Assembly (NCBI RefSeq): GCF_000003605.2
Contig: NW_003131859.1
Coordinates: 261,195-325,194, forward strand
Reading direction: 5' to 3'
DNA length: 64,000 nucleotides
DNA from: Saccoglossus kowalevskii
Taxonomy: Eukaryota; Hemichordata; Enteropneusta; Harrimaniidae
Position numbers and translations under genes: made by a program. Shown here piece by piece: positions 59,197 to 64,000 of this stretch. Within the stretch, counting starts at the first letter, position 1; each line of letters begins with the position of its first letter. The notes beneath the pieces are model-generated. The model saw nothing but the letters and a program-made list of their open reading frames with translations. It was not told the DNA's origin and did not search any database.

Positions 59197-60839
59197 AAAG
59201 CGAAGCCGCGATTGAGAATAAATTATAAATAAACTAGGTAGCCCTATGATATAATCGTTGTAACTGAGGTTATTGTCATCGACAGAGGTTGCGTTATTAG
59301 TTACGTGGACCACGGTTACTAAAAAAGTCTAGGGAGCGTGCGTGGACGCATTACTAATAGGGAATGTGTGGTTCCCTATGAATTCATTGTAAAGGGCATT
59401 TAGCTTTGTTTGAATTCCAATAAGAAGTAAACCTCAGATGTTTATTTAAAACCTCTTCGCTAATCGAGAATAATTAACAAATTCCAACAGTCATATATCA
59501 CGTGACACCGTCATCAAAATCTCGAACCCGTTCGCGCGAGAGATTTTCTCGTGTTTTGAAAAAAACAGCGAGAGTTTATTAAATTTGAAAACAGTTATTC
59601 GGTATTTGTAAACTATACAGTTAAATACACTGCACTAACAGTTGAGAACCGGAAGTATCGTGTCTCTTGTGAATATACCACCGGGACACCGAACCCATCA
59701 CCTTGAGGGGAAACTGCTCTATAGGTCGAAAAATTTGACCTCAGACGCAAACCGTCTTTGCATTCCGATTCGCAGAATTGGTAGCATATCAACAGAATCA
59801 TATAAAATATGGACCTATTTTTTGTGAGACGTGTTACATTTTGTCTGATATAAATCGCTACATTTTAATGGATTACAGACGACTTTCTGAATACGTAGAC
59901 ATTATCGTATTTATTTCTACACTGTCATGTGGATGTCGATTTTTCACACAAGCTGGTGTTATTTTAATTCGTTTGACTTTTCAATAAGGGGCCATCTACA
60001 GAAAATGTTCCAAAATACTATATGCTAAACACACAAGTAATAAACTATTTTAAAAGAATAGTTATTCTTGTAAAATTTATCTGTCCACAGTCTCTAACTA
60101 GTTGTACATACATGATGGCTGTTGTTGATTTCGGACTGATGAAGGAAGTGTGAGATACAGTCCGGGGTTAAGTCTCAGGGCTAGATTTAAACTAACAATA
60201 CGACGTCACGATCGATAAAGTAATATTTAATGCAACACAGTCCGTATATAGTCTATAGACTCTTTAGTGTATAGAGGGACTGTGATTGCAAAAAAAACTA
60301 GTAACGTAGCATATCACTGACGTGATTTTGTCAGATTTTTACTGAAGCTCAATTTCTATTAGGCAATCATATCGATCAAAACTAACTATTGAGAGGCGCA
60401 GAAAAACAGAGCGACCAATGATACAATTTGAGTGCTCCACCAATAGTAGACCCCCATTAAATTATAAGTGTCAACGGCGTGTCAACGATCATGCGCACTT
60501 CAGTTACTTATTGAATTGTATTAAAAAAAACAGATATTAAATTTTCATAACAGATAAGTGGTTAGATTATTTCAATAAATTACTTAATCGCCGAAAAAAT
60601 GATAATACAGAAGACACTACATTATATAGTGATATAAAATAAATTTAGAAATGAATTAACATGACATGCTCAGCTACGATGATCACATTTTGAAAACTGA
60701 GATTCAATAAGCAATTAACCAGTTGAAAAAAATAAGGCAACGTCAAATAACAAAATGTCAAATAATCAGTTCTAATGTGACGTGTCGTGCCTCATAAACT
60801 CAATACACAAATTGTTCATCGTCATTTATACAGTCATGA

Positions 60840-62060
60840 AAGAAATAGCCAGAAACAGATCCAGAGAGTTCCGGTTTAATTGCGGCAATTCTAAAATCTC
60901 GGTCAAAAACAAATATATCAAACTATGGGAGTATTGCGATATAAAGCTGTGAAAAATGTTGGAAAATTATTTACAAGTATACTAAACCAAAGAATTACAT
61001 CATAATCTAGAGAATAATAACACCATAACAAATAATCAATTCGGTTTCAGAAAATGTTGACATACAAACTTGTTTATTCTTAAAACAATTAAATAAATAC
61101 GTGCACCACGGCACTGACTCTGTTCCCAAAAGACGTTTTGTTTGATTTGTATATCTGATGAAAGCGTTTGACAGTGTCTGGCATGGATGTTTGTTTTCAA
61201 AAAAATGTGACAGTTAGGCGTGCAAAGTAAAGTGAAAGTTAGTTGTGGGTTATCACCGTGACAGTCCGGTCACTGGTAGCATAGCGGTTGTTGCACCAGA
61301 CTCATGTTCGGTAGACCCAAGTTCAAATCCTACCTTAGGCTGAACATCAAAGGGTCGACCCCTACTCTGGGTGTGTGTGCCACAGACTCAATGGGAAGGC
61401 CAATTCCACTGGCCGAGATTCATTCACTAACGAATGCGACTTTGGGGGAACCTTGGTTAAGATCCGCAGATGCTTGTGTTCGACCGGGCCTGGTTGACAC
61501 CAGGATAGCGCATTACAAATTGCCATTTGACAGAGAGATGGCCATACAGCCCTGTCATGTAGTCCCAAACATGAATATGACTTCTGTGGCAAAATGCACT
61601 ATGTTTCGTCACTAGCACTTGCAATTTGCACATACAGAAAAAAAGTCAGGAGAGACAACAGTGACACTCAATGTCCGGAACTGTCGCCTGGCACAAAAAA
61701 ATATTTAAAAAAAAAAACGTGACAGTCATTCTTATCAAACAAGAAAGTAACATTAACTGCCTTCTATATGCAAATGACATTGTAATTATTCATGAAACAA
61801 AAACAGGAATACAAAACAGACTGTCTATCTTCGTATACAAGAAATGGGAAATTTCTGTTAACACATACAAAAGAATAGTCACGATATTTAATAAAAATAA
61901 CAGATTATTAAGGAAAAGAACTTGATATTATAATAGTGAAACAATTCAACTATCTATGAATTTAAGCGCGAATGTAAGTTTAAAGAAAAAACTGAAAAGC
62001 TTAAAAAGAAAAGACAAATAAACCTATTTGCTCATATTATCAATAAATCTGATAAAAATA
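60840..62060 (+). mobile_element. Broken LINE (non-LTR retrotransposon) reverse transcriptase fragment
   Basis: Reverse-transcriptase motifs occur in order but in several frames: GKLFTSILNQRI near 60961, ITNNQFGFRK near 61030, LMKAFDSVWHGCLF near 61155, then after an insertion LLYANDIVIIHETKTGIQN near 61763 and KKWEISVNTYKR near 61840, then an FNYL-like patch near 61945. The catalytic YADD-type box reads YAND. Frames shift between motifs and stops occur (for example directly after the NQRITS patch), and both ends are truncated, so it is inactive. The wording resembles jockey/CR1-type elements; the clade is not certain. It is interrupted by a SINE. Confidence 0.85.
61215..61712 (+). mobile_element. 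tRNA-derived SINE inserted in the LINE
   Basis: An A box (TGGTAGCATAGCGGTT, about 61274-61289) and a B box (AGTTCAAATCC, about 61320-61330) lie about 45 bases apart, as in a tRNA gene, followed by a roughly 300-bp body and an A-rich tail (AAAAAAATATTTAAAAAAAA). The near-identical 14-mers AAAAATGTGACAGT (about 61201-61214) and AAAAACGTGACAGT (about 61713-61726) look like the target-site duplication. No cloverleaf acceptor stem was evident, so this is not a working tRNA gene. Confidence 0.75.
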
Positions 62061-62732
62061 GCTCGAATTACGCAATACTGCTGTTACCGTGCGTGATGAT
62101 CACGTTATTCTGTACGAATACATTCTCTGGCTGCTGTTACAATCATTAAAATAGACCACCATGCCGAACCCTGTAGATACTTAAATATCGTATATTTGTT
62201 GAAAATATCACATAATATGTATACAAGTCTATCCCATTGCTTTACCATTACTGTATCTGTTGTGCACTAATCAATTATTGTTCTCTTTCGAGTCGGTCTC
62301 GGAGCATGGAGCTAAAAAAGAGCTCCATGGTTGGAGCTACATACGTCCATTATTGTCTAATTTTAGCTGATTCACAACAATCATACTTAGAATTACTGTA
62401 GAATTCCCAAGTTATCCTCGCACCGGTAGTCGGTGGCCCAGTCCGTGCATTTGATGTGTCGTAGACTAGACTCCGTACTGCACAGTATCAGTCAACGCCG
62501 TCTGGCATGATGACACCCAGCCCAGCTTGCATGACATGCTGTCTCAAGTTCCGTTCAGTTCGGAGATTTACGAGAGCCGAGTGACATCTGTTGGACAAGT
62601 ACTATGCATTTCAATGAGCAAGGAAGCATGGTGTCAATGTCTCACTCTCCACCGCGAGCGTAAGAAAACACCCCGACAAACACGTTCCGAGCTATCATAT
62701 GATCACCCCAATCTATCATATTTGTTTCTCAG

Positions 62733-62997
62733 ATGGCTCTCGACAACCCTACATACGACAACCCGGGTGTAGATAGTCCGATGCAGAACGGTCTCAGTGA
62801 CAGTCTAGATCCTGTCTACCAGTACTGGACACCGAAAGGAGACGTCAAAACAAGACAGTTCCAACTTCACGGTAGATCCGCGCAATATGAAGTGGATACG
62901 AAGTCATCAAAAAGATCTACACTGATAACCGGCATTGTGCTGGGTTCAATTGCTATTATCGTTGGGATATCAGTAGGGTTAGCTATATACTTTATAG
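62733..62997 (+). CDS. First coding exon of a paralogous type II membrane protein, head to head with the giant protease gene
   Basis: The ATG at 62733 directly follows an acceptor (tttgtttctcag), so a 5' UTR exon must lie upstream. The exon encodes 88 residues and ends in phase 1 at GTAAGT. It starts MALDNPTYDNPGVDSP, shares SLDPVYQY, K-T-R-x-F-Q and a final helix ending YFIG with the minus-strand exon 1 (SLDPIYQY, Q-T-R-x-F-Q, YFVG). NPTY is an NPxY-type PTB/endocytosis motif. The TM helix is about residues 65-87 (ITGIVLGSIAIIVGISVGLA). The rest of the gene lies outside the window, so its ectodomain and protease content are unknown. No second exon could be assigned in 62998-64000. Confidence 0.85.
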
Positions 62998-64000
62998 GTA
63001 AGTACACATACTAGTCTCACGCTGCGCCAAGCAACAGGTAGATCTACAATAACCTAACTTACGATAATTTGAGTTGATATTAATAGTACGTTTTCGTATT
63101 GATCGTTTTCGTGATTGTCGCTAAAGTTGTCGTGCAGGGCGCGTTCCAATCCTATGTCAATAATGTTTTGTACACACGTTGTATGCGCCACATGAAATCG
63201 ACGAGCTGGAATTTCTTAATTTATTCTTATGTCTATAAGGTGAGTGCTGTTGGGTTTTTTTTTTGGCATATATGTGACAACTGCACGAACAATGACCCCC
63301 AGTTCGTACGTTGTTAAACAGCGTGCACATACTGCGCCGCTCTCTCGGAAATGCGTTTCCCGATTCTTGTTAAAATAGGTTAAATGAATGTAATTCTGCG
63401 AAAATGAGTAAATAATGACCACGCCCATGTTTGTTCAGATATACCGCATATACCATTCCTATCAGTGTTTCCGTTACGTCAATAGGTGTGATGAAGGTCG
63501 TTCACGGCGTCGATTTTTTTTTTATTTGTAGTCGCATATTAACAAATAATGCTTTATCGGAATTGTCTATACGTCGTAGCTAGAGGGCGCCGCGACTGTA
63601 GTGAAATTTGGACCGTTGCTCAAAAAGGATGAGTACCATTGTAAAGTTCACAGGACAAACTCTAGATAACTTTTTCACAAGAATCTTATCTAAAAATGGG
63701 CGTGGTCATTCAGCAACGTTAACGACACTGCTATAGATTCTAACTCAACACGGAAATCAAATACAACTCTTTTGTAAACACATTTATTTATGCTTTCCAC
63801 GTAACGCTTTAGTAGAGTTGCAATAACAACAATTGTTAAAGCCTTCCGCATACTCAATGTTCTGCATTTCTCTTCTTTATGTTTTGCCGACAGCTTTTTA
63901 TGAGTTGTTTCAAAAACTTTTTGGCGATTGTTCACCTCTTACGCTTATACCTTACATGTACCATATACGGACTATGCATGTACTTAAGGTAGCGGGACTA

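Larger units (their letters stand above)
54775..60839. other. Intergenic, right part of the divergent interval
   Basis: It holds the 83-bp tandem repeat, a partial and a full family B MITE, and an (AAT)n array. No supported gene. Regulatory sequence for the plus-strand paralogue is expected toward 60-62.7 kb but was not identifiable. Confidence 0.45.

Noticed and set aside
63138-63239. Possible second exon of the plus-strand paralogue (acceptor gtcgtgcag, donor GTGAGT)
   Set aside because: Its open frame would need phase 0, whereas the first exon leaves phase 1; in the required phase a stop follows quickly.

Overview
The window is eukaryotic: long AT-rich stretches, short exons bounded by GT/AG splice sites, microsatellites, MITE-like elements, a LINE and a tRNA-derived SINE. 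The domain repertoire (SEA, frizzled, EGF, LDL-receptor class A, CUB, SRCR and trypsin in one type II membrane protein) is that of an animal. The style suggests a marine invertebrate deuterostome such as a hemichordate or lancelet; that placement is inference, because no species marker is visible.

The main content is one very large minus-strand gene whose coding part runs from the ATG at 33494 down to the stop at 3566. By reading splice sites and matching phases exon by exon I obtain 39 coding exons totalling 6240 nt, an uninterrupted frame of 2079 residues. The order is: cytoplasmic tail, transmembrane helix, SEA domain with a GSVIV self-cleavage site, Ser/Thr-rich stalk, EGF x2, FZ, micro-linker, FZ, EGF x2, FZ, a complete internal trypsin domain, LDLRa, a CUB-like domain, seven LDLRa, CUB, three LDLRa, SRCR and a second, C-terminal trypsin domain. 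It mixes features of corin (FZ, LDLRa, SRCR, protease), enteropeptidase (SEA, LDLRa, CUB, SRCR, protease) and polyserases (more than one protease domain). The internal protease keeps a trypsin-like S1 pocket; the terminal one does not.

At the far right, on the plus strand (62733-62997), lies the first coding exon of a paralogue. It has the same cytoplasmic motif, one TM helix and the same intron phase. The two genes are head to head, with about 29 kb between their first coding exons. That interval holds no convincing complete gene: it contains fold-back elements, TTAA-flanked MITEs, simple repeats, a (CA)n array with a 265-base assembly gap, a broken LINE with a nested SINE, and one weak pair of candidate exons. 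At the far left, on the plus strand (711-1127), are the last two exons of a small gene that encodes either a TM segment with an ITIM-like tail or a small secreted peptide.

Notable oddities: the splice donor of an SRCR exon sits inside a 27-bp minisatellite and has been copied with it; the terminal protease has lost S1-pocket and disulfide residues in a coordinated way; two families of about 130-165 bp TTAA-flanked inverted-repeat elements have entered several introns. I saw no retroviral or Polinton-like element that I could support.
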